From Mesocentrotus franciscanus (taxonomy: Eukaryota; Echinodermata; Echinoidea; Camarodonta; Strongylocentrotidae): a stretch of DNA of 64,000 nucleotides. The stretch lies in the NCBI GenBank assembly GCA_037976565.1, contig CP137675.1, positions 30,641,820 to 30,705,819 on the forward strand. Direction: 5' to 3'. Position numbers and translations under genes: made by a program. Shown here in pieces: positions 26,301 to 34,306 of this stretch (within the stretch, counting starts at the first letter, position 1; each line of letters begins with the position of its first letter). The notes under the pieces are model-generated. The model was not told the DNA's origin, made no database searches, and saw only the letters and a program-made list of their open reading frames with translations.

Positions 26301-27554
26301 TCAATATTAGTGTACAGTTATATCTGTCTGTAAAGAATTGAAGATAAGTGGCACTTGTATAAAGTTCTAGATCACAAAGTTATTTCTTTCTAGAGCACCG
26401 CCACCCGCCTTCTTACACTAAACGCTACTCTTGTAAAGTCAGCATCAAATTGGCAACACGAAATCTACCTTTTTCGTACCGAATTGTTACTTGCGTTTCC
26501 GGCCATGATCAAGACTGAAAACTCTCGGCAGAGGCAAATGTTTCTGTCATGAAAATTGCATGCCAGTTCATTATCATCAGGAACCTAAGGTAAGCAAAGC
26601 TGTTTCAATCTGATATCAAAGTTCCATATTTTGAGTTAAATTCTTGACCGGTGTCAAAGTGTGTTACACGAGAAGAAATAAGAATCCTGCAGTGAACGGT
26701 AGTTTGCAAGGTACATGTATGTCGTGTGCAGGAATGGGCCTTGGGTGATTACGTCCACATATTTTGAGGTTTTGTTTACATGGCTCTCCACACAGGCGAA
26801 TGCATGCCAACTAAGCTTTGGTGATATCAATATCATATTTCATAAATCACCAGCCCTACAGCTAGAATAGCCTGAAAGCTTGGTGATAATAAAAATGTGA
26901 TTGATATCACCTAGCCTTAATTGGCACCCATACCCCTCTGTGAAGAGGGATAATCTCCTTGCATGTGCCTTAGTTAGTACACTAAATTAATAGCTATTAT
27001 CGTAAAGTATCAAGTTGGGGGGTAGTGAGCACTTCAAATAAAATCTTTTTTTTTTTACTCGACAACCCCTCCCCCCGTTGAGCCAGAAAAAAATTGCATA
27101 CGATCTCCCTCCAAGAGTCCAAGCAGTTCCCAAAAGTTGACAGCCCTGTATAATCGATACCTGTCTAAAATCCTTAATACACACAAAATCACTTCCCCCA
27201 AAAAATTCTAAACAAATAACAACAATAATACAGAGCTAGCCGTTTAGCCGTGAAAGAGTGACATAGTCTAAAACAAATCCACAGACACACCACGGTAATC
27301 TCACACATTATTTATGGACTTCCTCTACATTACAGTCCCACTCGCTGTAAATGGTGTGGATTATAAGTTGAATTTATCTTAAAACAGACACTATTTTATA
27401 ATATTCAGACATGGCTTAAATAATAAAAAAAACACAAACTCACAGACTCAAGCAGATGAACTAGATGTTCTCTCGACAACTGCTTTAGAATGGAGAAATC
27501 GGGCATTCTTCTCGACGAAGGCGTAGCCCCGTTGCTGTCAGCGGTAGACGCCAT
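8321..27554 (-). CDS. VPS33B: VPS33B, complete 20-exon gene (SM-family vacuolar sorting protein)
   Basis: This is the span of a full VPS33B gene. Its product is a Sec1/Munc18 family protein that, in animals, pairs with VIPAS39/VIPAR and regulates SNARE-dependent fusion in late endosomal, recycling and lysosome-related organelle trafficking. Twenty exons with GT-AG borders join in frame to 1872 nt, or 623 residues plus stop; human VPS33B is about 617. Landmarks in order are PDFSILKQLSREHLVHLLES, DLVIEPDLMRPLDRIAGAQ, LVRPSVPVVKQIA, LFPLDYDILSLELPNFFRWF, HLFLIDRECDMVTP with TTYEGLVDETFD (SM domain core), RLMCLLSLTQNG, DMSYVFSGAYTPMTCRLVEQ, and MVYFLGGCTFAEINALRLLG near the C-terminus. The YFLGGCTFAEI and VFSGAYTPMTCR blocks separate VPS33B and VPS33A from other SM proteins, and the residues fit VPS33B best. 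Introns hold many transposon remnants. Exons follow as separate entries. Confidence 0.97.
8509..8635 (-). repeat. Partial tandem copy of the VPS33B terminal-exon region
   Basis: About 125 bp inside intron 19 match 8210-8435, which holds exon 20 and its 3' flank, in the same orientation. The shared parts are the acceptor region (CCAG then ATTAC) and about 90 bp of 3' UTR, containing GGAAAATGTACAA and a CTTGAAGG-type block. The 85-90 bp between them, carrying almost all of the coding tail, is missing from this copy. Identity looks about 75-80% by eye. If its acceptor (exon start 8608) were used after exon 19, the frame would read NYFQG and stop at 8594-8592. Confidence 0.8.
8809..8928 (-). CDS. 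VPS33B: VPS33B exon 19 (residues 559-599)
   Basis: Encodes GHTGSSSVTGPPSERVVMVY then FLGGCTFAEINALRLLGRMK. The [20 protein letters not shown] block of human VPS33B is clearly matched. It enters and leaves in phase 1, donor GTAAGT. Confidence 0.97.
9110..9245 (+). mobile_element. LINE 3'-end fragment (no TTA tail left)
   Basis: The stretch around TTGTTTGTTATAGCGCTTAG and then CGGTGGTAAGCGCTTTATAA closely matches the 3' end of the LINE at 36902-37395. This copy lies in VPS33B intron 18, antisense to the gene, and lacks the TTA run. Confidence 0.8.
9484..9577 (-). CDS. VPS33B: VPS33B exon 18 (residues 528-559)
   Basis: Encodes VLARGSWASLDDVTKLLPGP then SYATHKSTSVK, matching RRSWQGLDEVVRLL. The frame-keeping donor is GTAGTG after 9484, which is weak. 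A nearer-consensus GTAAAA at 9490 would leave in phase 0 and break the frame with exon 19, so 9484 was chosen. Confidence 0.88.
9725..9925 (+). repeat. Degenerate telomere-like repeat (CCCTAA/CCTGAC/AATCCT)
   Basis: About 200 bp of 6 bp-phased units such as AACCCTGACCC and AATCCTAAT. It resembles a decayed interstitial TTAGGG array read on the C-rich strand. It gives spurious Asn/Pro-rich and Arg/Ile-rich frames. Lies in VPS33B intron 17. Confidence 0.8.
10060..10589 (+). mobile_element. TTAA-flanked MITE, family A copy 1
   Basis: A 530 bp element with TTAA at 10056-10059 and 10590-10593. Terminal inverted repeats are AGGTACTATGTCCC on the left and the complement of GGGACATAGTATCT on the right. 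It lies in VPS33B intron 17. It is nearly identical to 14709-15235 (inverted) and 47252-47770. A 79-codon frame starting MKMSLSGKITT is also present in copy 2, but small indels disrupt it in copy 3. Confidence 0.9.
11347..11445 (-). CDS. VPS33B: VPS33B exon 17 (residues 495-527)
   Basis: Encodes IPKASEVNLKDPNDMSYVFS then GAYTPMTCRLVEQ. The MSYVFSGAYTPMTCRLVEQ string is nearly invariant in VPS33 proteins. 99 bp, phase 0 on both sides, donor GTAAGA. Confidence 0.96.
11615..11900 (+). mobile_element. tRNA-derived SINE, second type
   Basis: The head at about 11619-11683 folds like a tRNA. It has a D-arm-like GCTCATGTGGTAGAGC and a T-arm-like CTGGGTTTGAAACCAG with box B similarity. A unique body follows, including CTCATTACCAAGTCCCTC. 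Lies in VPS33B intron 16, antisense to the gene. The right boundary is uncertain. Confidence 0.7.
12181..12416 (-). CDS. VPS33B: VPS33B exon 16 (residues 416-494)
   Basis: The largest exon, 236 bp. It encodes GLPSKEYQTLQRHFLQSHGY, then EHMLTFANLKKLGLFVEQQP, and ends with AGFRLLSKKLNL. This matches [25 protein letters not shown] and the RAISKKLNL motif. Donor GTATGT, leaves in phase 0. Confidence 0.96.
12704..12758 (-). CDS. VPS33B: VPS33B exon 15 (residues 398-416)
   Basis: A 55 bp exon encoding MSMVRTLRLMCLLSLTQNG, matching SPIESLRLMCLLSITENG. Acceptor TATAG, donor GTGAGT, leaves in phase 1. Identified from homology and splice sites. Confidence 0.94.
13632..13671 (+). repeat. Short interstitial telomere-like array
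   Basis: About 40 bp with GGGTTAGG, TTTAGGG and TTAGGG units in VPS33B intron 14. This is too short for a functional telomere; it may mark break repair or a transposon-borne repeat. Confidence 0.7.
14444..14508 (-). CDS. VPS33B: VPS33B exon 14 (residues 376-397)
   Basis: Encodes AMLDGSNMKDNYTFVEEQID then KQ, matching [21 protein letters not shown]. Acceptor TGTAG, donor GTAAGA, leaves in phase 0. Confidence 0.93.
14709..15235 (-). mobile_element. TTAA-flanked MITE, family A copy 2
   Basis: A 527 bp copy of the element at 10060-10589 in the opposite orientation, in VPS33B intron 13. It has intact TTAA at 14705-14708 and 15236-15239 and terminal repeats AGATACTATGTCCC and AGGTACTATGTCCC (outer ends). 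The same small frame is open for 93 codons. Confidence 0.9.
15761..15838 (-). CDS. VPS33B: VPS33B exon 13 (residues 350-376)
   Basis: Encodes HVGACEVIMNKTNTQLDFDE then HLQTEHG, matching [25 protein letters not shown]. It enters in phase 1 and leaves in phase 1, donor GTGAGT. Confidence 0.95.
16588..16945 (-). repeat. Dispersed repeat family C, copy 2
   Basis: Inverted copy of 6325-6650 in VPS33B intron 12. It carries about 30 bp near 16770-16800 not seen in copy 1 and several small differences. The class is unknown. Confidence 0.8.
17128..17221 (-). CDS. VPS33B: VPS33B exon 12 (residues 319-350)
   Basis: Encodes KGRQLNSVSDMKTFVQSELK then DLKQKYKSLTI, matching [26 protein letters not shown]. 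Acceptor TGCAG, donor GTAAGC, leaves in phase 1. Confidence 0.95.
17768..17954. mobile_element. Short TTAA-flanked MITE
   Basis: A 187 bp element between TTAA at 17764-17767 and 17955-17958. Imperfect terminal inverted repeats are AGCCCCACTGCACTA and AGCCTGTCTGCACTA. Lies in VPS33B intron 11. No other copy is seen in the window. Confidence 0.7.
18035..18121 (-). CDS. VPS33B: VPS33B exon 11 (residues 290-318)
   Basis: Encodes LFEDIRNRHISNVFTYLSSM then AKMVQTGYN, a match to [21 protein letters not shown]. This lies in the domain 3a helical region. 87 bp, phase 0 on both sides, donor GTAAGT. Confidence 0.95.
18582..18652 (-). CDS. VPS33B: VPS33B exon 10 (residues 266-289)
   Basis: Encodes FCEFGPEVTGGKPLRLLLTF then EDQ. 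It matches the [23 protein letters not shown] segment. Acceptor CATAG, donor GTAAAT, leaves in phase 0. Confidence 0.94.
18938..19115 (-). CDS. VPS33B: VPS33B exon 9 (residues 207-266), SM core
   Basis: Holds the most conserved SM-protein segment: IGHLFLIDRECDMVTPMCTQ followed by TTYEGLVDETFDISS. The LIDRE-D-VTP string (Asp at residue 238) matches LLDRDVDFVT in other VPS33 proteins. 178 bp, enters phase 0, leaves in phase 1, donor GTGAGT. Confidence 0.97.
19189..19452. mobile_element. Long foldback (hairpin) element
   Basis: Two arms of about 100 bp (19191-19291 and 19350-19449) are near-perfect inverted copies around a 58 bp AT-rich loop. Shared strings include GGTAGACAAAGGAACATCCC and GAGGACAAAATATACA. 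It sits 75 bp upstream of VPS33B exon 9, in intron 8, so the pre-mRNA could form a long hairpin next to the acceptor. Confidence 0.88.
19933..20944 (+). pseudogene. Myb/SANT-like (NAIF1/Harbinger-accessory type) transposon pseudogene
   Basis: The plus strand encodes a decayed Myb/SANT-like DNA-binding protein of the kind carried by Harbinger transposons. The block VEENHQLLFAGFKDLSSSKQ, then KKKKWNEIAGKINKIAGGER, then TGDEGRAKWSGYKSITKNKY is the trihelix/Myb_DNA-bind_5 pattern. The frame stops at 20265, but frame-shifted sequence continues. An apparent intron (20555-20836, GTAAAT to TTTCAG) joins QALE to VEKEWLAVEKEKQFLEEER, the usual charged C-terminal helix, which then meets a stop. Several stops and shifts show it is dead. 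It lies antisense within VPS33B intron 8. No transposase partner is visible nearby. Family naming is by pattern only. Confidence 0.75.
21060..21242 (+). repeat. GA-rich polypurine tract
   Basis: About 180 bp of GAGAGA, GGAGGTA and GGGAGAG units, close to the VPS33B exon 8 donor in intron 8. On the coding strand it is polypyrimidine. Confidence 0.85.
21309..21413 (-). CDS. VPS33B: VPS33B exon 8 (residues 172-206)
   Basis: Encodes DGDQTWIHSVSTSLVNIQAL then YGTIPHIYYQGRCSK. It matches [21 protein letters not shown]...GIGRCAK of vertebrates. 105 bp, phase 0 on both sides, donor GTAAGA. Confidence 0.96.
21693..21787 (-). CDS. VPS33B: VPS33B exon 7 (residues 140-171)
   Basis: Encodes DVTMEEFHLDL, then FPLDYDILSLELPNFFRWFF, then L. 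The PLD-D-LS-ELP-FFR string is a strong family signature. Acceptor TGCAG, donor GTAAGT, leaves in phase 0. Confidence 0.96.
22115..22394. mobile_element. MITE with about 95 bp terminal inverted repeats
   Basis: A 280 bp element in VPS33B intron 6. The left end GGGGGGTGTTTCACAAAGAC and the right end GTGAAACACCCCCC begin arms that pair perfectly for about 57 bp. Pairing continues to about 95 bp with few mismatches, through TTGCTCTCACCATT. The central spacer is AT-rich. Confidence 0.9.
22625..22775 (+). repeat. CT-rich polypyrimidine tract
   Basis: Runs of C followed by CTCTCT-type sequence in VPS33B intron 6, adjacent to exon 6. It gives spurious Leu/Ser/Pro-rich frames. Confidence 0.8.
22805..22850 (-). 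CDS. VPS33B: VPS33B exon 6 (residues 125-140)
   Basis: A 46 bp exon encoding LHICDLILEEEGVFA plus one base. It matches the ACEMVLEEEGIYG strand-helix of VPS33B. Acceptor TTATAG, donor GTAAAA, leaves in phase 1. Confidence 0.93.
23122..24063. mobile_element. 942 bp non-autonomous DNA transposon with 35-40 bp inverted ends
   Basis: The left end GGCCAAAAAAAAAAATTCAT then TTGGTTGTCCTCGA is mirrored at 24025-24063. TA sits just outside the left end and TTA outside the right. The interior is AT-rich with a GC-rich centre and contains no credible ORF. It lies in VPS33B intron 5. The A-run just inside GGCC is shared with the MITE at 28271-28533. Confidence 0.85.
24300..24367 (-). CDS. VPS33B: VPS33B exon 5 (residues 102-124)
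   Basis: Encodes SQIRSDKLNDRQRKY then SIIFVPRR. It matches the ADK...R-KY-VIF-P segment, where the chain returns to a core beta strand of domain 1. Acceptor CACAG, donor GTAATT, leaves in phase 0. Confidence 0.92.
24931..24980 (-). CDS. VPS33B: VPS33B exon 4 (residues 85-102)
   Basis: Encodes RMYLVRPSVPVVKQIA within a 50 bp exon. LVRP is conserved in the family. It enters in phase 2 and leaves in phase 1, donor GTAAGA. Too short to show as an open frame; found from the splice sites and homology. Confidence 0.9.
25325..25386 (-). CDS. VPS33B: VPS33B exon 3 (residues 65-85)
   Basis: Encodes SHGVEKIFKLDTDTLAGGGY plus two bases of the next codon. It corresponds to the weakly conserved HEVDKLYKVE segment. 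Acceptor TTTCAG, donor GTAAGT, 62 bp. Confidence 0.9.
25769..26062. mobile_element. MITE with inverted ATCGTCGCCTGG ends
   Basis: A 294 bp element in VPS33B intron 2. The left end ATCGTCGCCTGG then CAGAAGGGCGTTAGC is matched inverted by GCTAACGCCCTTCTGCC then CCAGGCGACGAT at the right. A third GCTAACGCCCTTCTGC lies internally at about 25986. Confidence 0.85.
26115..26195 (-). CDS. VPS33B: VPS33B exon 2 (residues 38-64)
   Basis: Encodes MPNSKDLVIEPDLMRPLDRI plus AGAQLLR, matching the KDLFIEADLMSPLDRIA block of vertebrate VPS33B. Acceptor TTTCAG, donor GTAATA, phase 0 on both sides, 81 bp. Confidence 0.95.
27444..27554 (-). CDS. VPS33B: VPS33B exon 1 (residues 1-37)
   Basis: The start codon is at 27554-27552, with MASTADSNGATPSSRRMPDF followed by SILKQLSREHLVHLLES. 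The acidic/Ser-rich lead is longer than usual, and homology begins at PDFSILKQL. A second in-frame Met at residue 17 sits right before the homology and could be an alternative start. Donor GTGAGT, phase 0. Confidence 0.93.
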
Positions 27555-27940
27555 CTTCTCGACCAAAACACCGAGAATGAAGAAGTTTGGCTAGATATAG
27601 ACCTATAGCTCTAGAGCTATATTAGAGAGCGCGACAGAGCGTTGATATAGTTGGAGCGCTTGGTGTGTGTGTGTGTGGGGGGGGGGGTGAGGGGGAGGGG
27701 CACTTCCCTGATCGGAACGTAGGGGAACACAGAGCTGCACAGAGATAGAAATAGAGAAAATAGGGAGAGAGAAAAAGGAAAGGATATAAATTAGAGAGAG
27801 AGAGAAAAAAAAAAGAAGGAAGGGATATAATTATACATATAGGCCCTAGGCCTATACATAATTTCTTCTTGCGCGGAGGATCATTATTTCTTGTGTTTTT
27901 GTGTATTTTCTCGAACTCCGAGTATAACTCAATACATTCT
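27555..27940 (-). promoter_or_regulatory. VPS33B upstream region
   Basis: Sequence immediately 5' of the VPS33B start codon. It contains a GT run and G run at 27662-27690 and GA-rich stretches at 27740-27830. No TATA box can be assigned. Called a promoter region by position only. Confidence 0.35.
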
Positions 27941-27950
27941 TTTACATATG

Positions 27951-27958
27951 TACATATA

Positions 27959-28034
<76 letters not shown>

Positions 28035-28050
28035 ACATGTATATGTATGC
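27951..28050. repeat. Long TA dinucleotide run
   Basis: About 75-80 bp of uninterrupted TA with flanking TATG and ACAC variants, about 400 bp upstream of VPS33B. It creates Ile-Tyr repeat frames on both strands, which are not genes. Confidence 0.95.
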
Positions 28051-28270
28051 ATATATATATACACACACGCATGTGTATAAGGAGAGAACTTCAAGGGGGG
28101 AGAGAGAGAGAGAGAAGGGAAGGAAAAGTGAGAAAAAACATAAGTGGAAAGATGATCATCGGCCCCTCTACACACCCTCACCCTAGTTGGTGGTATTGTA
28201 AATTCACATTTCGTAGGAACAAAGTACATGCTATGCAGATTTATTTCTGAAGAAATCAGATCTCTGATAG

Positions 28271-28533
28271 GGCCTAAAAAAAAAGATGTTGTATTGCCCT
28301 TTAGGTGCCAAAACATGGGTCGGTCGGTCGGAAATCTTTTTTTTTAATCTTTTTTTTTCTCCCTCTTTGGGCTGATATTTCTCAGTTTTGAATGCTTTAA
28401 TACATATTTTTTTATTCATTAAATTTTTTTCTTTCCAAAAAACGGTAAAAAAAAAACTTTTTAAAAAAGCCGACCGTAGATTTTAAGAATTTTGGGTCGG
28501 TCGCAAAGGGCAATACATCTTATTTTTTAGGCC
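28271..28533. mobile_element. MITE with A-rich GGCCT ends
   Basis: About 263 bp bounded by TA. The left end GGCCTAAAAAAAAAGATGTT then GTATTGCCCTTT pairs with AAAGGGCAATACATCTTATT then TTTTAGGCC at the right. GGTCGGTCGG motifs lie just inside both ends. No ORF. Confidence 0.88.
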
Positions 28534-28671
28534 TAGTCATTAGGTCCTTGATTGCAGACCTCAGAAGAAGTCTGAAATTAGTCTATTTAATCTCATGGTT
28601 CTAAACTTTATCAAAATTTATATATCTTTAAGTACGCTTCCCTCGTCTTCACTCTTTCTATTCCTCTCCTT

Positions 28672-28677
28672 ATTAAT

Positions 28678-28746
<69 letters not shown>

Positions 28747-28768
28747 GTCTATCTCTCTCTCTCCTCTT
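28672..28768 (+). repeat. CT dinucleotide tract
   Basis: About 95 bp of CTCTCT with a few interruptions, in the region between VPS33B and the START gene. Confidence 0.95.
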
Positions 28769-29254
28769 TCCTTATGGTATAACAATTATCTACTTTTCAT
28801 ATGTCTTGATTTTTTTTTTTTTTTCACTCCATGCAAAAAGAAGAAGAAGTTATTTTTCGTGTAAATTCATAGGCCTATCCTTTATAAATAATTGCTTTCA
28901 TCTCGTGTTGGTTTGAAGTGTACATATCTTTCCGTATCCATTTGAACTGATTTGCTTTAAGAAAGATAAAGATACTGGGAAAATCTGCTCAAATAAAGTG
29001 AACTTTTAAATGTAAATCCCTGTAAAAGTGTCAATCCATGTACAGCGCTGTTGCATCAACAGAACCTAATCGGTTCTTTTCTATGGAGACTATTCCTCAT
29101 AATTCAACTTCGATATCTCTTTCTCTGTATACTTTAATTCACCTTTTTATTGTAATTTATGGGGGCTATTATTTTTATGCATTTACATTTAATGGGATTT
29201 TGAAGTAAATCTGAAGTTGAACTTATACGTAACAACGGTTAAATTAATCTTTAA

Positions 29255-29638
29255 AGATAAAGTTGAGTTCTGGTCATGCGATTGCATTGTGAAAGAAACG
29301 GTGTGGAATCGATCAGAAAAGTTGATCATCTAGCATATAAGTATTGGTGTGTACTGCAAGGTTCTGGAATCATCAAAATGATAAGAAATTTGGCCCAGTC
29401 TTGGTAAAGTTACAAGCACTGTACACAGAAATATGTATATGGGACTATACTAACATGTGGCATAAAAATCCGTCCCGATTTTTATAATGTTACATGCCAT
29501 ATTTAGAATATTAAGACATTTGAAAAACCATGCTTTTCAGAGAACATTTTGTTATCTGATGTTCTTCCACACTTGCATAATAACAATAATAACGCTCACA
29601 AATTATTTTTCACCTCTTCCCAGAACTCAACCTTCTCT
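29255..29638. mobile_element. TTAA-flanked MITE, family B copy 2
   Basis: A 384 bp element flanked by TTAA at 29251-29254 and 29639-29642. Its terminal repeats are AGATAAAGTTGAGTTCTGG and AGAGAAGGTTGAGTTCTGG. Its left 180 bp match 4950-5140 closely, but the outer 14 bp and the right half differ from that copy. Confidence 0.85.
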
Positions 29639-29983
29639 TTAAGCCAGCATTGTCTAATTTCTTCTTCGATAATCGCATGCAGAGACTAACTATAAGTTTG
29701 AAGGCACAAATCCTTGCTATTCGTATTCAAATGTGTAACACAGTGTCTGAATTACGAGACTATGTCGACTGCACGGTCCTGTACACCCCATAGACTCTGT
29801 ACTTTAGCTGCTCCCGACACCGCCAGAGACCGACAGAGCTAGCTAGGCTCTGTTCAATATCAAATTAGTGATGCAGACTTGAGCCTAAACTAAAGCGTTA
29901 CCAGTGTCAATCTTTTTGAATCTTTGTAATAACATCGGTAAATGCATTGAACCAATGATGTAGTGATACCTGCTTTAGCGACT

Positions 29984-30123
29984 ACCTGTATAGAAAGACC
30001 ATCTGTTCTGTTTCCCTTGAAAACTATTTTCTATTGAAACCCGTAGTAAAACAACCTGTGTATAAAGACCACCTGCCTCAGTAAAAGATCCCTGTCTCAT
30101 TTTAGTGGTCTTTCTATACAGGT
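29984..30123. mobile_element. Short foldback MITE
   Basis: About 140 bp with inverted ends ACCTGTATAGAAAGACCA and its complement TGGTCTTTCTATACAGGT. Internal TATAAAGACCACCTG repeats the same motif. Confidence 0.8.
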
Positions 30124-31600
30124 TACACTGTAATAAAACAAGCACACCAACAAAACACAAAGTTTACTCCCAGATTTTCAGCGACTCGACAATATATTTG
30201 TTTATTATCGTGGTCAACAAACATTATGAAGCACATCGAATGATGCAACTTGAATCAACAAGATACAATACAAATAGTTCGTGGATCATATATACACAAA
30301 GGTTTCATATGTCTCACATATTTCTTTTTTTTTAACTCCAGCATAACATTAAGCAATAGCATAATATACAAGTTTTACAACACGAGAGTGGGTAATATGA
30401 TAGCAGTTGGCTTTTTAAGCTAGACAACATTGATGAACGCTTATTACTGGCTAGTATAGTCGTACAATATTTATAATAATGTTGTAAATACACAATGATG
30501 CATGATGATGACAATACTGAAAATCAAGAGAATGAATGAACTACACGTTTTCATAAAACGTGAGAGACCATATCTTTCTGTGATAATACAAAAATGAAAT
30601 CGAATAAGATGAATAGATTGATAGGAGAAGTGATTGAAGAGAGAAGGGCTAGTAGAAAGTGGAGAGGACAATGAAAGGAAATGAATGAAATACGAGTAAA
30701 ATGCGATGTAAACCAGATCAAAAATGGACAATTATGATTATATGATGAAGTAATTTAGGGGTATAACCCTACTTATGTGAATAATTTTGTACATCTTAGT
30801 GCAATAAGAAATACATAATATGAATGATATTTTGCCACACTTGATTATCACATTTCTTACTTTAAGAAAACTAATTCTAGCTGGCACATTACTAAGAACA
30901 GGTACATGCAGGAATTGAGTATAATGGTGTTTGCAGGTATGGTAAAACCTATACAAACAGACTATAATCCTACAAAATAGGGTCATGAATTTTTTTGTCG
31001 AATTTAGATATTCCCAATCATCAACAAGTTTTTTTTAGATACAACACCATCAGCCCTACCTTAATTTCGTTTCATAGAGTTGTTGACGAACCAAATCGAT
31101 TTTGGCGATAGTTTATCGTGCTTCAATGTAGCCGATTGGCGCCTATATAAGAAATAAATAAGGTAATGCACACTTTACATTACATTGTGTACCGATTTAT
31201 CATCAAATCGGTCCTTGCTTTAAAAACATGTATCAAGGCTGGGGAAAAGCCAATATGGAACTAAAGTTCTCTATATATTATTTTGATCGTGAGTTTTGTT
31301 ACTATCTGACAAAGAACAGTGGCGTATCCAAAATGTTTTCCAAAAGGAAAGAAATGTACCTAGGCGAACTATATAATCATGATAATTAAACCAATCATCT
31401 GTAATAAATGCTATCTACTGCTACTTCAGTCCTTTTACTTTTGATTTTATAGTTGTATTTGTTTTTGGCCTGCAAATAACATGCTGTTAAACCCTTTATT
31501 CGCCACAGAAGCCTGTTCATTACAATAAACGACGTATTATTAATCTATCTACATGTATTATAAGACAATCGTTTGGTCGTTACTGTTCAAATCATGCACT
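30124..31600. other. Intergenic, nothing recognised
   Basis: AT-rich sequence between VPS33B and the START gene. I see no exon, RNA gene or repeat with a second copy here. Open frames such as 30105-30335 and 30471-30731 show no family resemblance. Confidence 0.5.
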
Positions 31601-31824
31601 CCATCATGGACACTCTTACGACCGTTGCACAGGAAGCGCCATGTGCTGACGTAGGGCTGTCTTTGACGAGTCGTGTGAGAGTAACGTTGTGTACAATGTC
31701 AATGCAAAATGTGAAGTGAGATCATTGCGTTAATTTACAGGCATATGCACGATTTTTTGCTTCTTCATATGCTTGATTGGCGAAGGTAATAACGCAATTG
31801 ATACGTCTCGGGTGGTATTGCGTC

Positions 31825-32044
31825 CTCTGCACACGAAGCGTCATTCCAATTGCGCCATTGCATGCGCTAATCAAAGCTGTGAATGCAATCGGCCCATACG
31901 CCAGTTTTTCAATTACGCAATGTCTGGACTGTTCATTTTTGCTTTTATTCTGTGTACAATGTCACTCTAGCATGTCGCGTCAAAGACCTCATCAGTCGCT
32001 GACGCAGCCATACGTCAGCGAAATAACGCCTCGTGTGCAAAGGC
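31825..32044. mobile_element. MITE family D copy 1
   Basis: About 220 bp. Inverted ends are CCTCTGCACACGAAGCGTCA and, from the right, CCTTTGCACACGAGGCGTTA. The interior GCGCTAATCAAAGCTG and GTCGCTGACGCAG recur at 37485-37735. A further partial left end (GTTGCACAGGAAGCG) sits at 31624, suggesting nested or older copies. Frames through it are not genes. Confidence 0.8.
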
Positions 32045-34306
32045 ATTAGGCTTACTTTAATCCGTTATCATGTGCTACTCATGTACATCAGTTGCTTCAT
32101 GTCAATAAGGCTCTACATTTTCATTTGCATATAATAATATTAAATAAGAGAATACAAATTCACTTTCACCTTCATATAAATAAACCAATTGTTTATCTTG
32201 GATGCTCTGTTAATGTATAAGTTTAAAAAGTAATCACGGGTTAATTACAATGAAGCACTGGAAATGGTTCGATCAACATTAAGCAAACTGAGTTTCTCGA
32301 ATTCAGAATGGAAAGTCATTATCATTGTCAGTGATTGACAACTGTCATTTTCAAGGCCTTTAGTCTTGAGCCATTATGATTTTTTGGAAATTTTCAATGA
32401 AATTTCTTTTTTCAGAATAAATAGTAAATGACGCTCATAATTTATTTGCATCAATTCATGAGCTGCAGAAGTCGATAAATGACAATTCAACATAGTCAAC
32501 GAGCATATACACCATCGGGTATATTTCCAATTTTGTCCATGAATATTCTTCACAGACAGCAAACTATAATGTATTGAGTAAATACACTGTTGCCCATGGA
32601 GTTGAAATAATTTTTCTTGCGACGATATGATAAATTCCTTGTAGAAAAAAAGTTTGTATCTCCTCAGAAATTAAAAGATCACGAGGACCTTTGATTTGAT
32701 CAATAAAGTCCTGAGAAGATATTTACAAACTTTATCTTTTGAAGAATAAATCATCTTGTTAAAAATCTTTTCAAGAAAAAAGGTAAGAAAATTTATTCCA
32801 ACTCTATGAGCAACAGTGTACACTGTATTGGGTAATACTACCTCAATATGGAACGAATGGAATAAATTTACTTGATGCGTCAAAAAAACAAAAAGGGGGT
32901 GGAGGTCGATGGGTAAGGGTTCGACATCAATATCTCATAATATTAAAACGTTACTGATATAACATTTTCTGACTTTTATTTATGAAGAAAAAGCTTCCAA
33001 AACAGTTAACCCAATATCCATCGGAAATATTTACATTCTGTTGATGTCTTCTCCTTCATTTTTGTTGGGGACAATAATTAAAACACTAGACAAACTTTTA
33101 ACACAGAAAGCAACGACGAATAGCTGTGGTTGATAAACGTTAACGATTAACTTCGATCGTAATAAAAAAATAAATTTGCAGCATTTTTAACCATCAATTC
33201 GAGGCATTATCTAAAACTAAGAGTCTGCATAATTATCACTTTAGTCACTTTGCAAGTCTTCTGACTTCATTTTGCACAATGTTCTACAGATAACATTCTT
33301 TGACATGCACGAATTAAATGAATTAGGTGCTTATAGCTATCCCCGTCATTCAAATTTACAGATTATTTTTTTTAACCATTTCATATTTTTACCATATAAG
33401 AAGTTAACATGAGATTATAAAACTATTTTTACACACAATGTCGTGAAATCAATCACGTTGAATGCCACTCCTTTTAACATTTTGATAATTATCTAATCTT
33501 TCGTATTACCTCCATTAAACGTATATTATCACGAGAATGTCAAAATTTGTTAAGAAAGAATGGTAAAATTTGTTAAGAAAAAATAAAGATCAGTACCTTC
33601 CGTATTAACATCACACATGTTATATCCTTTAGTACAACTTTTCTTAGCATTCCATCACATAGCTGATAACTAAGAATGTATTAATATCATTATGCCATTG
33701 AAAAAAAAATCATACCAACTGTCATACCTCCTATACAAAATTAATAAAAGAATACACAATTTATTGTTTATCATGACTATCGTAAATTAATTTGTTCATC
33801 GTCTTACCAAATATTCCTTAATCCAAAACTTGATCAAGGATAAGATGTTGTCAAAACGATTTTGGAAGAGTAAATAAATTCATAATATCCTATCTTTGTA
33901 TAACCAGTGACTTTTAGAATAGGAAAAAAAAACCGGTAGACCAATTTTCCTTCTGATATTTGTATTTCTTTCCATTTATGTACCCTATATATTTTTGAAC
34001 AGGTGTATTTGTTTACAAAAGCCTTTCTAAACCCTTGGTTAAAATGTCCTAGTTAAACTGATCTGTGGAATGATTTGATGAAGCTACAGAAATTAAAACT
34101 CTTGGCGGGTCACTAATTTTACTCTTTAATACCCACATTTTTCATGCGTGACCCTCATTTTTTTATACACTGGTTTAGCATTTGTAAACATATTATATAC
34201 TTTAAAACAAAAAATTATGGCCAAGTGTGAATGCTCCATATAACTACTAAAATATTAATAGCTGCAAAGTCGATGATACTGGCAAGAAGTCTCGAACGAG
34301 GCGTGT
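32045..34306 (-). other. 3' flank and probable 3' UTR of the START gene
   Basis: AT-rich sequence downstream of the START-gene stop codon. The 3' UTR probably occupies part of it, but no cleavage site can be fixed. No other gene or named repeat is seen. Confidence 0.4.

Noticed and set aside
27622..28316. Ile-Tyr-rich open frames on both strands
   Set aside because: They are translations of the TA run and adjacent simple sequence and have no gene structure.
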